Source of the DNA: Bacteroidales bacterium
GTDB taxonomy: Bacteria > Bacteroidota > Bacteroidia > Bacteroidales > UBA932
Assembly: GCA_017445015.1 (NCBI GenBank)
Contig: JAFSVL010000088.1
Span: 1 to 64,000, forward strand
Length of the DNA stretch: 64,000 nucleotides
Reading direction: 5' to 3'
Below, piece by piece: positions 1-8,214 of this stretch. The stretch's first letter is position 1, and the number at the start of each line of letters is the position of its first letter. The position numbers and the translations under genes are program-made. The notes below the pieces were generated by a model, which saw only the letters and a list, made by a program, of their open reading frames with translations, ran no database searches and was not told where the DNA came from.

Positions 1-408
1 ATGAAGGCCAAGGACACGGTTGCGCTGGCTGCAACCCGCGCCATCAAGGGTGAAATCCTTCTTTTCAAGACCTCCGAGGGAGGCAGCAAGGAGGTGACGG
101 ACGGGGACATCCTCAAGATGATCCAGAAGCTCATCAAGCAGCGCAAGGAATCAGCCGAGCAGTACACTGCAGCGGGCCGTCAGGAGCTCGCCGACAACGA
201 GCTGACAGAAGCTGCCGTGATGGAGAAGTACCTTCCCAAGCAGCTCTCCGCGGAGGAAGTGAAGGCCAAGGTCCGGGAAATCATCGCTCAGGTGGGCGCC
301 ACCTCCATCAAGGACATGGGCAAGGTGATGGGCGCTGCAAACAAGGCCCTTGCCGGGCAGTCGGATGGCCGGACCATCTCTGCGGCCGTCAAGGAGTTGC
401 TGTCGTAG
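1..408 (+). CDS. YqeY family (GatB/Yqey-domain) protein, 5' end cut by window edge
   Basis: The frame is open from base 1 and ends in TAG at 406-408, giving 135 residues. The sequence begins at the MKAKD motif which in YqeY proteins lies about 15 residues after the true start, so the real start is upstream of the window. Conserved family pieces visible are RAIKGEIL near the start, YLPKQLSAEE in the middle and the glycine-containing DMGKVMGAANKAL segment near the end. The domain is the tRNA-binding tail of GatB, but the function of free-standing YqeY is not settled. Its end overlaps by about 20 bases a decayed gene on the other strand. Confidence 0.9.
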   Translation: MKAKDTVALAATRAIKGEILLFKTSEGGSKEVTDGDILKMIQKLIKQRKESAEQYTAAGRQELADNELTEAAVMEKYLPKQLSAEEVKAKVREIIAQVGATSIKDMGKVMGAANKALAGQSDGRTISAAVKELLS

Positions 409-619
409 GGGAGTAGAGCCGCCCCTGGAAGGATTTCCGTCCATTGAGGCAGCCGATGAGCTCCCGCATGAGCCCGTCCTGCCGGAGAAGTCCCCAGGGT
501 GCATCCGTAAAGCGGGGAGGAACGCTGCTCACGATTCTTCCTATGGCGATATCCGGACGGAGCCGATCCAGGATGTCGGCAAGAAGAGCAATATAGTCTT
601 GAGGCCCGGGTCGGAGGAA
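389..619 (-). pseudogene. C-terminal remnant of a YhcC-like (TIGR01212) radical SAM protein
   Basis: On the minus strand a frame open from 619 to a TGA at 389-391 encodes about 76 residues, with the segments DYIALLADILDRLRPDIAI, GRIVSSVPPRF, APWGLLR and FQGRLYS. This pattern (a helix ending in RPDI, then R-V-S-x-x-P, then AP-WGL) resembles the last part of TIGR01212/YhcC radical SAM proteins. There is a stop immediately upstream in the same frame and no radical SAM CxxxCxxC region, so only the tail survives. The assignment is by memory of the family and is moderate; a short unrelated ORF remains possible. Confidence 0.45.
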
Positions 620-650
620 TTAGCCAAGATGTAGCCAATCTGGAAAAGCA

Positions 651-680
651 ATCGGCCCCTCACATGTGTGAGAGGCCGAT
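651..680 (-). terminator. Terminator hairpin of tRNA-Ala
   Basis: A 13-bp near-perfect inverted repeat (arms ATCGGCCCCTCAC and GTGAGAGGCCGAT, one position becoming a G-U pair in RNA) with a 4-nt loop lies 5 bases after the tRNA 3' end. On the minus strand it is followed by TTGCTTTT. Confidence 0.7.
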
Positions 681-685
681 TTAAG

Positions 686-758
686 TGGAGCATAGGAGAA
701 TCGAACTCCTGACCTTTTGAATGCCATTCAAACGCTCTACCAACTGAGCTAATACCCC
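686..758 (-). tRNA. tRNA-Ala (anticodon GGC)
   Basis: Minus-strand 73-nt cloverleaf: acceptor 5' GGGGTAT pairs with ATGCTCC and includes the G3-U70 pair that identifies alanine tRNAs. The D arm is GCTC/GAGC, the anticodon stem TTTGA/TCAAA encloses loop ATGGCAT with anticodon GGC, and the T arm AGGAG/CTCCT encloses TTCGATT. Discriminator base is A. CCA is not encoded. A -7 box lies 10 nt upstream and a hairpin terminator directly downstream, so it is a single-gene unit. Confidence 0.96.
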
Positions 759-768
759 ATCGGGACTG

Positions 769-800
769 CAAATGTAGAAATTTTTGCGTATATTCGCAAA
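769..800 (-). promoter_or_regulatory. Bacteroidota promoter for tRNA-Ala
   Basis: On the minus strand a -33 TTTG (797-800), a 20-nt spacer and a -7 TACATTTG (769-776) match the phylum consensus TTTG/TAnnTTTG. The tRNA 5' end follows 10 nt later. The -33 lies inside the tandem repeat TATTCGCAAA (791-800 and 801-810) that also sits upstream of the divergent GH31 gene. Confidence 0.75.
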
Positions 801-823
801 TATTCGCAAAAAATTTGAAAGAT

Positions 824-3523
824 ATGCAGGCAAAGGTACGTTCTAATCTGGTATTTTGGACACTGTTGATATTGACGGGATGGGCCGCGCAGGCGCGCCA
901 GGCTTATCATCCGGTTGCGGACGAGGGGGCTGTCGTCGTGTGCGGGAATGCCCGCTTTACGGTCTTGACCGACCGCCTGATCCGCATGGAATGGGCGCAG
1001 GACGGCCGCTTTGAGGACAGGGCGACGCTCGGCGTCGTCAACCGCCATCTGCCCGTTCCTGTCTTTACGCATGCACTGAAGGGCAAAAAATTCAGCCTTG
1101 ATACAGGAAAACTCAGCCTTAGTTATAAGGCCGGAGGAAAATTCGATGCAAAGAACCTCAGCGTACATTTCGTCATGCCCGGCGACAAGCCCGGAAAGAT
1201 GAGCGGGGAATGGCATCCGGGCAAGGAAGACAAGGGGAACCTGCTTGGAACGGCCCGGACGCTGGACGGCTGTGGCTCGAAGGAAGATCTCTTCAAGCGC
1301 GGAGAAATGGACAAGGGCGTCATTTCGCGCGACGGCTGGGCCCTTATCGACGAGAGCGGCCGTCATCTCCTTGTCCCGGACCATTCGGACTGGGACGAAT
1401 GGGTAGCGCCGCGCGGCGAAGGCGACCGTCAGGACCTCTATCTCTTTGCCTATGGGCACGATTATCTGCAGGCGATAGAAGATTTTACGAAAATCGCGGG
1501 AAAGGTGCCGATGCTCCCCAGATACGTCTTCGGTTTCTGGCAGTCCCGCTACTGGGCCTATTCGGATTATGAATTCCTGGACATGGCGCGCAAGTTGCGC
1601 CGTGAGGACATTCCTGCCGACGTGATGATTATCGATATGGACTGGCACGAGACCTGGGACATTTGGGACGGGAAATGGAACAAGGACGAATTCGGGCAGA
1701 TCGTCGGCTGGACGGGTTATACCTGGAACAAGCGTCTTTTCCCGGAGCCTGAAGCCTGTCTGGCCGACCTCCACGGCCTGGGGTTCAAAACGGCCCTGAA
1801 TCTGCATCCTGCCGGGGGAATCCACCCTTACGAGGCCCCCTATGACGCCTTTGTCGCCGACTATCTTTCCCGTACGAAGGATTATGACGGCCCCCAGGGT
1901 TATGTGTACGGCAAGGAGGGCTGGCTTTACGCCGGTACCGAAAAGCGGGTAGGCAGCAAGGAGGAAAAGGCGCCGGTCCCGTTCCGGATTTCACAGAAAG
2001 AATGGACGGAAGCCTACTTTAATTCGGTCCTTCACCCCCTTGAAAGGCAGGGTGTCGATTTCTGGTGGCTCGACTGGCAGCAGCACAAGACCAGCCGCTA
2101 CATGCCCGGTCTGAGCGTCACCTTCTGGCTCAACCATTGTTTCTGGCGCGATAAGGAGCGCCGGGGCGAAGACGCAGCCCGGCCGCTGATCTACCACCGC
2201 TGGGGCGGAATCGGCAGCCATCGCTATCAACTGGGTTTTTCCGGCGATGCGAAAATCCTCTGGAGCGCGCTCGAAATGACGCCCTGGTTCACCGCTACGG
2301 CATCGAATGTCTGTTACGGCTACTGGGGCCACGACCTCGGCGGACACATGCAGGACAAGGCGGACAAGCGCGGCCGGGATGCCGAACTCTTCCTGCGGTG
2401 GATGCAGTACGGCGTTTTCACGCCGATCTTCAAGGTACATTCCACCAAGAGCAGCGAAATCGAGCGGCGCATCTGGTATTATCCCGCCTATGCCGATTTC
2501 TTCAAGGCGGCCATCCGGCTCCGTTACGACCTTTCGCGCTACATCTACGACTGCAGCCGCGAATGCCACGACAGCGGACTTTCGATGGTGCGACCCCTGT
2601 ACTGGTACCATCCTGAAACGGACGCCGCCTATCAGTACGACCAGGAGCACTACTTCGGCGACAGGATCCTCGCGACCGTCCTCGCCCGTCCCGCCGACGC
2701 CGCCACCGGCCTCACGGAGCGTCCCGTATGGTTCCCGGAGGGCAGCGACTGGTACGATATGGCGACAGGGCAGGTCTATCGCGGCGGCAGCACGCTCCGT
2801 CTGCGCTATGCCCTCAGTGAAAATCCCTGGTTCGTGAAGGCGGGATCTGTCCTGCCGCTCGCGGCCGCGGATATCCGGAACCTGCAGGAGCCTTCCGATG
2901 TGCTGCGGCTGCTTGTCGTCCCCGGCGACGGCTTCAGCAGTTACACCGCCTATGAAGACGACGGCATATCCCAGGCATATGAACAGCAATTTGCCACGAC
3001 GAAAATCGACAAGTATTCCGATGCATCCTCCCTCACGATTGAAATCGGCGCAAGGCAGGGAAGTTATACGGGCATGAGCGGAAAGCGCCGCGTCAGTATC
3101 ATCGTCGAGGGCAGTTACGCCCCGCTTTCCGTCAGGGTGAACGGCAGCGAATGTCCCTGGCGCTATGACGGGTTGTCCCTGGCCGTCTGCATAGACCTGC
3201 CGGAAAGCGATGCCTCCGAACCGATGCGTATCGAATGCCGCTTCGATCCCCGGGAGGACCGCAGCCTCCTGCGCGCCAAGAAGGGACTCTTCGGCCGCCT
3301 CCGTGCCGTCACCGACGAAGTGAAGCTCCAGTGGCCCAATCCTGCGGTCGAATTCCTGGATATCGCCTCTGTCCCCAGCCGGCTGAGCGGCAACCCCCGC
3401 GCCGCGCAGGAAATGCTCAGGGCCATCGACATCAAGGCGATGGACGAAAGCTGGAAGCGGAATACGAAACTGCCGAAGGATTTTGTCAGCCGGATGCAGG
3501 CGCTTTCGCGCTTCGCGGACTAG
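824..3523 (+). CDS. Secreted glycoside hydrolase family 31 protein (alpha-glucosidase/alpha-xylosidase type)
   Basis: Encodes about 899 residues from ATG 824; a TTG at 815 in frame is a less likely start. The N-terminus (basic MQAKVRS, hydrophobic LVFWTLLILTGWAAQA) is a signal peptide. A GH31 N-terminal beta-sandwich is followed by the TIM barrel with VMIIDMDWHETWDIWD, the nucleophile motif GVDFWWLDWQ (Asp about 417) and the acid/base region FSGDAKILW (Asp about 475), then the C-terminal beta domains (DUF5110 type). GH31 enzymes release alpha-linked glucose or xylose from oligosaccharide ends; the exact substrate cannot be read. No SusC/SusD genes lie nearby, so it is not part of a visible polysaccharide locus. 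Its stop overlaps the convergent smpB stop by 4 nt. Confidence 0.93.
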   Translation: MQAKVRSNLVFWTLLILTGWAAQARQAYHPVADEGAVVVCGNARFTVLTDRLIRMEWAQDGRFEDRATLGVVNRHLPVPVFTHALKGKKFSLDTGKLSLSYKAGGKFDAKNLSVHFVMPGDKPGKMSGEWHPGKEDKGNLLGTARTLDGCGSKEDLFKRGEMDKGVISRDGWALIDESGRHLLVPDHSDWDEWVAPRGEGDRQDLYLFAYGHDYLQAIEDFTKIAGKVPMLPRYVFGFWQSRYWAYSDYEFLDMARKLRREDIPADVMIIDMDWHETWDIWDGKWNKDEFGQIVGWTGYTWNKRLFPEPEACLADLHGLGFKTALNLHPAGGIHPYEAPYDAFVADYLSRTKDYDGPQGYVYGKEGWLYAGTEKRVGSKEEKAPVPFRISQKEWTEAYFNSVLHPLERQGVDFWWLDWQQHKTSRYMPGLSVTFWLNHCFWRDKERRGEDAARPLIYHRWGGIGSHRYQLGFSGDAKILWSALEMTPWFTATASNVCYGYWGHDLGGHMQDKADKRGRDAELFLRWMQYGVFTPIFKVHSTKSSEIERRIWYYPAYADFFKAAIRLRYDLSRYIYDCSRECHDSGLSMVRPLYWYHPETDAAYQYDQEHYFGDRILATVLARPADAATGLTERPVWFPEGSDWYDMATGQVYRGGSTLRLRYALSENPWFVKAGSVLPLAAADIRNLQEPSDVLRLLVVPGDGFSSYTAYEDDGISQAYEQQFATTKIDKYSDASSLTIEIGARQGSYTGMSGKRRVSIIVEGSYAPLSVRVNGSECPWRYDGLSLAVCIDLPESDASEPMRIECRFDPREDRSLLRAKKGLFGRLRAVTDEVKLQWPNPAVEFLDIASVPSRLSGNPRAAQEMLRAIDIKAMDESWKRNTKLPKDFVSRMQALSRFAD

Positions 3524-3969
3524 CCGCGCTCCATTTCGCGCCGGATATCTTTTTCTTTGATGCTCTGGCGCTTGTCATACTCCTTTTTGCCCCTTGCCAG
3601 GGCGATGTGGAGTTTGGCGTAGCCGTTGTCGGCAATATAGGCGCGCACCGCGACAATCGCGAGTCCCTTGAGTTTCACCGCCTGTCCCAGATGCCGCAGT
3701 TCCCGCTTCGTCAGAAGCAGTTTGCGGTCGCGGGCGGGCTCGTGCTGTCCCCAGGAACCCCAGAAATAGGTGGCGATGTTCATGCCCTTGACATAGAGTT
3801 CTCCGTTCACGAAGTAGCAGAACGCATCCTGGAGCGAGGCTTTCCCCGCCCGCAGGGACTTGATTTCCGTCCCCACCAGCACAATGCCGGCATCGTACTG
3901 TTCGAGGAATTCGAAATCGTACGATGCCCGGCGGTTATTGATCTGTACTTTGCTCTTCGAACGGGGCAT
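3520..3969 (-). CDS. smpB: SsrA-binding protein SmpB
   Basis: 149 residues, normal length for SmpB, which binds tmRNA and delivers it to stalled ribosomes for trans-translation. Family motifs are clear: NNRRASYDFEFLEQYDAGIVL near the N-terminus, GTEIKSLRAGKASLQDAF, the LLLTKRELRHL helix, and a basic C-terminal tail (LARGKKEYDKRQSIKEKD) that enters the A-site. I place the start at ATG 3967-3969, not at an upstream in-frame codon (4128), because a -7 box TATCTTTG ends 8 nt before it and family proteins begin there. It is divergent from miaA across 41 nt. Confidence 0.97.
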   Translation of the reverse strand: MPRSKSKVQINNRRASYDFEFLEQYDAGIVLVGTEIKSLRAGKASLQDAFCYFVNGELYVKGMNIATYFWGSWGQHEPARDRKLLLTKRELRHLGQAVKLKGLAIVAVRAYIADNGYAKLHIALARGKKEYDKRQSIKEKDIRREMERG

Positions 3970-3977
3970 AACGGCGG

Positions 3978-3985
3978 CAAAGATA
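3978..3985 (-). promoter_or_regulatory. -7 box of smpB
   Basis: Minus-strand TATCTTTG, an exact TAnnTTTG, 8 nt from the smpB ATG. The transcript must have almost no leader. Confidence 0.65.
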
Positions 3986-3997
3986 CGGATTTTTTCG

Positions 3998-4005
3998 TAC
4001 TTTTG
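3998..4005 (+). promoter_or_regulatory. -7 box of miaA
   Basis: TACTTTTG, exact TAnnTTTG, 5 nt from the miaA ATG; back to back with the smpB box 12 nt away. The mRNA is predicted to be leaderless or nearly so. Confidence 0.65.
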
Positions 4006-4010
4006 CGGAA

Positions 4011-4811
4011 ATGGCAAAACCTGCACCCGCTCCCCTTCCCTGTCCGGAAACCGTCCGGCCCGCCGACATCGCCGACAGGCTCCGTCGCGGCGATACCGAC
4101 CTTGTCGTCGTACTCGGACCAACGGCATCGGGCAAGACGCGCTATGCGGTGCAGCTTGCCCGTTCTCTCGGACTTCCTGCGGAAATCATTTCCGCGGACA
4201 GCCGGCAGGTCTATCGCGGCATGGATATCGGAACGGGGAAAGACCTCGGCGAATACGGCGCCGTTCCCTTTCACCTGATCGATATCTGCGAAGCCGGGGA
4301 GCAGTACAACCTCTACCGCTACAAGCAGGATTTCAAGGCGGCATACGCCGATATCCGCGCACGTGGTGCCGTTCCCATCCTCTGCGGCGGAACTGGGCTC
4401 TATATCCACGCGGTGACTTCCGGCTACGATTTTTCAGAAGGGAAACCGCTCAGCGCTCCCTCTGCCGGAATGCGCCTGCCGGAAGAAGGGATGCCGCAAA
4501 AGCCTTATTTTATCGGAACGCTCGTATCCCGGGAAGAGCGGAACGCCCGCATCGACCGGCGCCTGGACGAACGCCTGCGCGAGGGTATGGTGGAGGAAGT
4601 GCGCGGTCTTCTGGAACGCGGCGTCCCCGCCGAAACGCTCCTGTCCTACGGCTTGGAATACAAGTTCGTGACGCTCTATCTGCGCGGGGAACTCAGTTAT
4701 GCAGAGATGCGGGACCGACTCGCCACCGCCATCCACCAGTTTGCCAAGCGCCAGATGACCTGGTTCCGGGGCATGGAACGCTCCGGGGTGCAGATTCACT
4801 GGACGGAGTAA
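4011..4811 (+). CDS. miaA: tRNA dimethylallyltransferase MiaA, compact form
   Basis: 266 residues, shorter than the usual 300. MiaA adds an isopentenyl group to A37 of tRNAs reading UNN codons. The P-loop GPTASGKT is at residues 36-43, followed by ISADSRQVYRGMDIGTGKD (the usual GTAKP is GTGKD here), PFHLIDI and LCGGTGLYI. The helical insert that normally follows the GGTGLY motif is largely missing: GYDF is followed after about 25 residues by the conserved C-terminal half (RIDRRLDERLREGMVEEV, LSYGLEYKF, FAKRQMTWFR). Bacteroidota often carry two MiaA paralogues, and this compact GTGKD form is likely one of them. Enzymatic competence is probable but the short insert is unusual. Confidence 0.88.
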   Translation: MAKPAPAPLPCPETVRPADIADRLRRGDTDLVVVLGPTASGKTRYAVQLARSLGLPAEIISADSRQVYRGMDIGTGKDLGEYGAVPFHLIDICEAGEQYNLYRYKQDFKAAYADIRARGAVPILCGGTGLYIHAVTSGYDFSEGKPLSAPSAGMRLPEEGMPQKPYFIGTLVSREERNARIDRRLDERLREGMVEEVRGLLERGVPAETLLSYGLEYKFVTLYLRGELSYAEMRDRLATAIHQFAKRQMTWFRGMERSGVQIHWTE

Positions 4812-4829
4812 TCCTCTCAGGACAGGTCC

Positions 4830-7280
4830 CTATTTCCTGCTGTATGTGCTTAGGGTCACCGTGGAGCCGCCGCTTAGGGAAGTTCCATAGTAGAAAAGCC
4901 CGTTGAAGAGGCTGGTCCCTCCCGAGTATGAGGTCGGACTCTTGACTACAGTCGGTTTTGATGCCGCCGAAAAATAGATCTTTGTATTGCCTCCTCCCTG
5001 TTGTCCAGGACCTGCCTTGGTGCTGGATGACGCAGGTGTCTTGAATGCATGTTTCGTGGACCCGATAGTCATCCCGTACCATGTATTCGAACTCATGGAT
5101 GAGGCATAATAGCAGGTTTGTGAAATAGATGCTCCTGATTCAAGGTCTCCTATGGTAATTATTGTCCCTCCCTGAATGAATAAATTGAAGCCGCCTTCAG
5201 TGTTTGCGTCCAGTGCCACTTCCGGGCTTCCGGCCGTGGTGGCTGCATAGACAAGGCCGCCTTTGATATAAAAATTTCCGTTGGCGTCTATGGCGTCGTT
5301 ATTCGAAGAATGGGCATAAACGTAACCATCATTGACGGTAAGGGTACTGGTACAGTTGATTGCATCGTCAGCAGATGATACGGCATAAACCTCGCCTCCG
5401 TTTATGGTGAGTGTCCCCTTGGCTTCAAGCGCCTCATCATTTGAACTGGAAATAGAAACACAACCGCCGCTCACCACGAGATTCCCATCAAAGGATGAAT
5501 AAGTATGCCCGTTCGAGTTTTTGTTGGCCCATCCGATTTTGATTCCTTTTGAGGACTTGTCAGCGGTGGTGTGATTAGCTCCCGTTACAGTAATTGCAAG
5601 CGTTCCTCCCGAAATAGTGCTGGTTTCCAGAGACTGCTGGTCGTCAGAACTTCCGACGCTTATTCCCTTGCCGCCCTTCCCGCTGTTGGTGATTGTAAGT
5701 GTTCCTCCGCTCATGTTAAACCCTTTGTCGGCCTTGATTCCGGCACTGCCTTTGTATTCTGCATCGTCGCTGTCATAGGCTGCGGAACCGCTTACATTCA
5801 AAGTGGTGATGCCGCCCGTAATAACGACCAGGGAATCAGAAGTCAACGCTTTCTTCATATTGGCACTGGTAGCAGCGGATATCGTACCATTTGAAACCAA
5901 AATATAGTCCTTGCCTCTTATGGCGTGGCCTGAAGATGAATTAACCGTAACCGTAGGGCTTGTCATGAACCGGACATAATCGTCGGAAGTGATGCCGGCC
6001 TTCCCGCTGGCTGTCACCGACAGAGAACCGCTGCCTGAGAAAATCAACTGGCCTTCCGAGAAGAATGCCGCCTTTTCATCTTCGTCGGACGGCGTATCTG
6101 TATAAGAACTGCCGTCCGCAAGCGTATTGGTCCCCTGAACGACGACAAACGTGCGTTTTTTGCTCTGGTTATTGATGGCTGCCCCATTCTGATTGGTCAG
6201 GGTCAGTCCGTTAAGGACAATCGCTTGTTTTTTTGAACTGTATAATTTGAAAAAGCCGTCGGAAGCATATCCGCTCAAATCATAAATGATGTTGTCACTG
6301 CCGTTGTAGGTAAGGGTGACATCGTTGCCGGACGTGTTGACGGTGAAGTCTGAATTCGTTCCGCTGACACTTGCTCCTGCGGTTGAGTAGACCACGTAAA
6401 CCCTGCGTTTGAAACTGGTGTTGGCAACATTGTCGTCGGACGAATCTGTGTCCCCGGTGTCAAGGACAAGGTCGCCTGAGGTCCAGTCCAAATCACTGGT
6501 TACGTCCCCCAGATTTACGCAGGAGCCTTTTGTAAGGCTGAGCGAATTTGAAGAAGATTTTGTGGCGGTCTGGCCGTTGCTGTCGGTAAAAGTCATCGTA
6601 ATACCCGCCGCATATGTGGTGGGGTCCGCTGCGGCATAGTATGTCCCGACAGGGAAAGTCCCTCCTCCGGACGGTGTTATCGTGATGGTGGTTTCTCCGT
6701 CTGCGGTACTCTCTATGGTCGTAGACGAGGCTTTCAGGACAAAATTGCCGGCGATGTATTCGGAATTATTACCGTTGATGGCGACTGAACTTATTCCGTC
6801 GTCGGAAATAGTGAATTTCAGCAATCCCGTGACCGCTCCGAAAGAAATTGAACTCCCGGAAAAGCGCGCCTTACATACAACTGCATTCTCGTCTATTGAC
6901 ATTCCGTCGGCAATCGTCTGTTCAGAGGGTATATTTACGGTTACCTTGGAGCCGTTGATACTTTTGGCCGCCCCATAGGGTGAAACCGCATAATAATAGT
7001 TGTTGATGGCACTGCCGAGATTTCCGGTAAATAAAGCGGTGGATCCGTCGCACTCGAGCATGGAAAACTCCTGGATACCATCTGAGTCATAAACGGCAAT
7101 TTCATCCTCTTGCGACCAGCATAACTGCAGCCCGTCCAGATATGTTCGGGAAATATCGTCCGTATAAGCCCGGAGGACAACGTTGCCGTGTTCCCCCATC
7201 GTTTGATCTGTGTCCGGTCCGATCTGCGCACATGCTGAAACGGCCAGTGCGGCAGAAAAGATATAAAACTTTTTTACCAT
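4830..7280 (-). CDS. Surface lipoprotein: fimbrillin-like N-terminus plus Cthe_2159-type beta-helix domain (paralogue B)
   Basis: 816 residues. A lipoprotein signal ends at the Cys of AVSACAQ (residue 17). Residues about 30-270 resemble a fimbrillin-like (Mfa-like) domain (RTYLDGLQLCWSQEDEIAVYD, later FPVGTYYAAADP). From about residue 290 the protein matches the Cthe_2159 carbohydrate-binding family (PF14262): KRRVYVVYSTAG, QAIVLNGLTLTNQNGAAINN, KKRTFVVVQGTN, AAFFSEGQLIFSGSGSL, followed by short Gly/Ser turns typical of a parallel beta-helix (GDD/SADDAINC, NNDAIDANGNFYIKGG, EVALDANTEGG). A Gly/Gln-rich linker (GPGQQGGGN) precedes the end. Last gene of the operon; its start overlaps the stop of the 45-codon ORF. 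Likely surface-exposed, polysaccharide-binding; partner unknown. Confidence 0.85.
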   Translation of the reverse strand: MVKKFYIFSAALAVSACAQIGPDTDQTMGEHGNVVLRAYTDDISRTYLDGLQLCWSQEDEIAVYDSDGIQEFSMLECDGSTALFTGNLGSAINNYYYAVSPYGAAKSINGSKVTVNIPSEQTIADGMSIDENAVVCKARFSGSSISFGAVTGLLKFTISDDGISSVAINGNNSEYIAGNFVLKASSTTIESTADGETTITITPSGGGTFPVGTYYAAADPTTYAAGITMTFTDSNGQTATKSSSNSLSLTKGSCVNLGDVTSDLDWTSGDLVLDTGDTDSSDDNVANTSFKRRVYVVYSTAGASVSGTNSDFTVNTSGNDVTLTYNGSDNIIYDLSGYASDGFFKLYSSKKQAIVLNGLTLTNQNGAAINNQSKKRTFVVVQGTNTLADGSSYTDTPSDEDEKAAFFSEGQLIFSGSGSLSVTASGKAGITSDDYVRFMTSPTVTVNSSSGHAIRGKDYILVSNGTISAATSANMKKALTSDSLVVITGGITTLNVSGSAAYDSDDAEYKGSAGIKADKGFNMSGGTLTITNSGKGGKGISVGSSDDQQSLETSTISGGTLAITVTGANHTTADKSSKGIKIGWANKNSNGHTYSSFDGNLVVSGGCVSISSSNDEALEAKGTLTINGGEVYAVSSADDAINCTSTLTVNDGYVYAHSSNNDAIDANGNFYIKGGLVYAATTAGSPEVALDANTEGGFNLFIQGGTIITIGDLESGASISQTCYYASSMSSNTWYGMTIGSTKHAFKTPASSSTKAGPGQQGGGNTKIYFSAASKPTVVKSPTSYSGGTSLFNGLFYYGTSLSGGSTVTLSTYSRK

Positions 7281-7411
7281 GTGTACTCTTCAGATTCAGT
7301 GAATTCGGGAAGCGAAGCGCCGGGACTTGAACAAAGACAAGTCAAGGCGGAATCTTCGTAGCTGTCAATCTCGCACTTCGGCGGGAGGTATATATCGTGT
7401 TTGTGTTGCAT
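7274..7411 (-). CDS. 45-residue peptide gene with YxxP and CSSPGASLP motif
   Basis: ATG at 7409-7411 overlaps the stop of the upstream DUF2490 gene as TAATG, and the TAA at 7274-7276 overlaps the next gene's start as ATGGTAA, so the frame exactly fills the gap between two real genes. The product has YLPP at residues 8-11, an LCSSPGASLPEF stretch at 26-37 and an acidic/aromatic tail ending in EEYTW. Short Bacteroidota proteins with an aromatic-x-x-P start and a Cys/Ser-Pro-Gly-x-S-L-P motif are common beside fimbrillin-like and other lipoprotein genes; I know no function for them. Both overlaps argue for translational coupling. Confidence 0.75.
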   Translation of the reverse strand: MQHKHDIYLPPKCEIDSYEDSALTCLCSSPGASLPEFTESEEYTW

Positions 7412-8214
7412 TAGAATGAAAACTCGTAAGAAATTCCGGCGGTGGTGTTCAGCGCCTGTCCGATGGTGAAGGATTTGAGCGTAGTGCCGGCCTTGTTGGT
7501 ATCGATGTTCTTGTCATAGCAGTAGTCCAGCATCAGGTAAAAATCCAGCGCGTTCTTCTTGTTGATTTTCCAGACCGCGCCCAGGGCGCCCCGGTAGCGG
7601 TTGAAATATGCGTTACTATAATTCAGGAAACGATAGCTCGTGTACTGATTTAGGCTGGTGTTCCAGACGGCTTCGAAATTTGCGCCGTTCATCAGCAGTC
7701 TGAGGTCGGCATAAGCATAGGGTTCAACTTTTTGAAATCCTTTATACGAGACTTTGAAGCGGGATTTCAGGTAAAGCGGGACCTTGGGCTCCTGGAAGGT
7801 GTTGGTGACGTCGCTCTGATAGGTGGCCTGGAAGCGTTCGCGCAACTGGAAAGACCAGTATCCTGCGCGCAGGGTTCCCGTAAGCCCCACGGTGGCGCGG
7901 TGGCGCGGGTACCAGGCGGCACTCGATGATTTCCACTGTTCTATAAAGGTGTAACTTACATTCGCCTTGAGGTACTTGTTGAACTTGTAGGAGAGGCCGA
8001 CTTCCGCGCTCAGGCGGCCGGGGGTGGTAAAATTGTCCCGGAAACGGGCTTCGAATCCGGCACTCAGATGCAGCCTTCTGACAAGTTTTTTGTCAATCCC
8101 GGCGGATATCCTGCCCCGGAAGTCGGTGGTAAGGTCTTCCATTGTCCCCTGAGCAACGGCAGGGAACGCCAGGATTGCGGCGCAGAGCAGCGATAGTATT
8201 TTTTTTATGCTCAT
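7411..8214 (-). CDS. DUF2490 family secreted beta-barrel-like protein
   Basis: 267 residues with a signal peptide (IKKILSLLCAAILAFPAVAQG). The rest alternates hydrophobic and polar residues with many aromatic strand ends (LSAGFEARFRDNF, YLKANVSYTFIEQW, WSFQLRERFQATYQ) and terminates in an aromatic residue (ISYEFSF), as outer-membrane beta-barrels do. This is the DUF2490 pattern, including the central Y-x-x-R-x-R-F region. Start overlaps the DUF4956 gene stop by 4 nt. In this operon it would be the only outer-membrane barrel, so it may anchor or export the neighbouring lipoproteins' cargo; that is inference. Confidence 0.8.
   Translation of the reverse strand: MSIKKILSLLCAAILAFPAVAQGTMEDLTTDFRGRISAGIDKKLVRRLHLSAGFEARFRDNFTTPGRLSAEVGLSYKFNKYLKANVSYTFIEQWKSSSAAWYPRHRATVGLTGTLRAGYWSFQLRERFQATYQSDVTNTFQEPKVPLYLKSRFKVSYKGFQKVEPYAYADLRLLMNGANFEAVWNTSLNQYTSYRFLNYSNAYFNRYRGALGAVWKINKKNALDFYLMLDYCYDKNIDTNKAGTTLKSFTIGQALNTTAGISYEFSF

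Noticed and set aside
541-771. 76-codon minus frame with GISSVGRAFEWHSKGQEF at its start
   Set aside because: This is the translation of the tRNA-Ala gene, a common false ORF.
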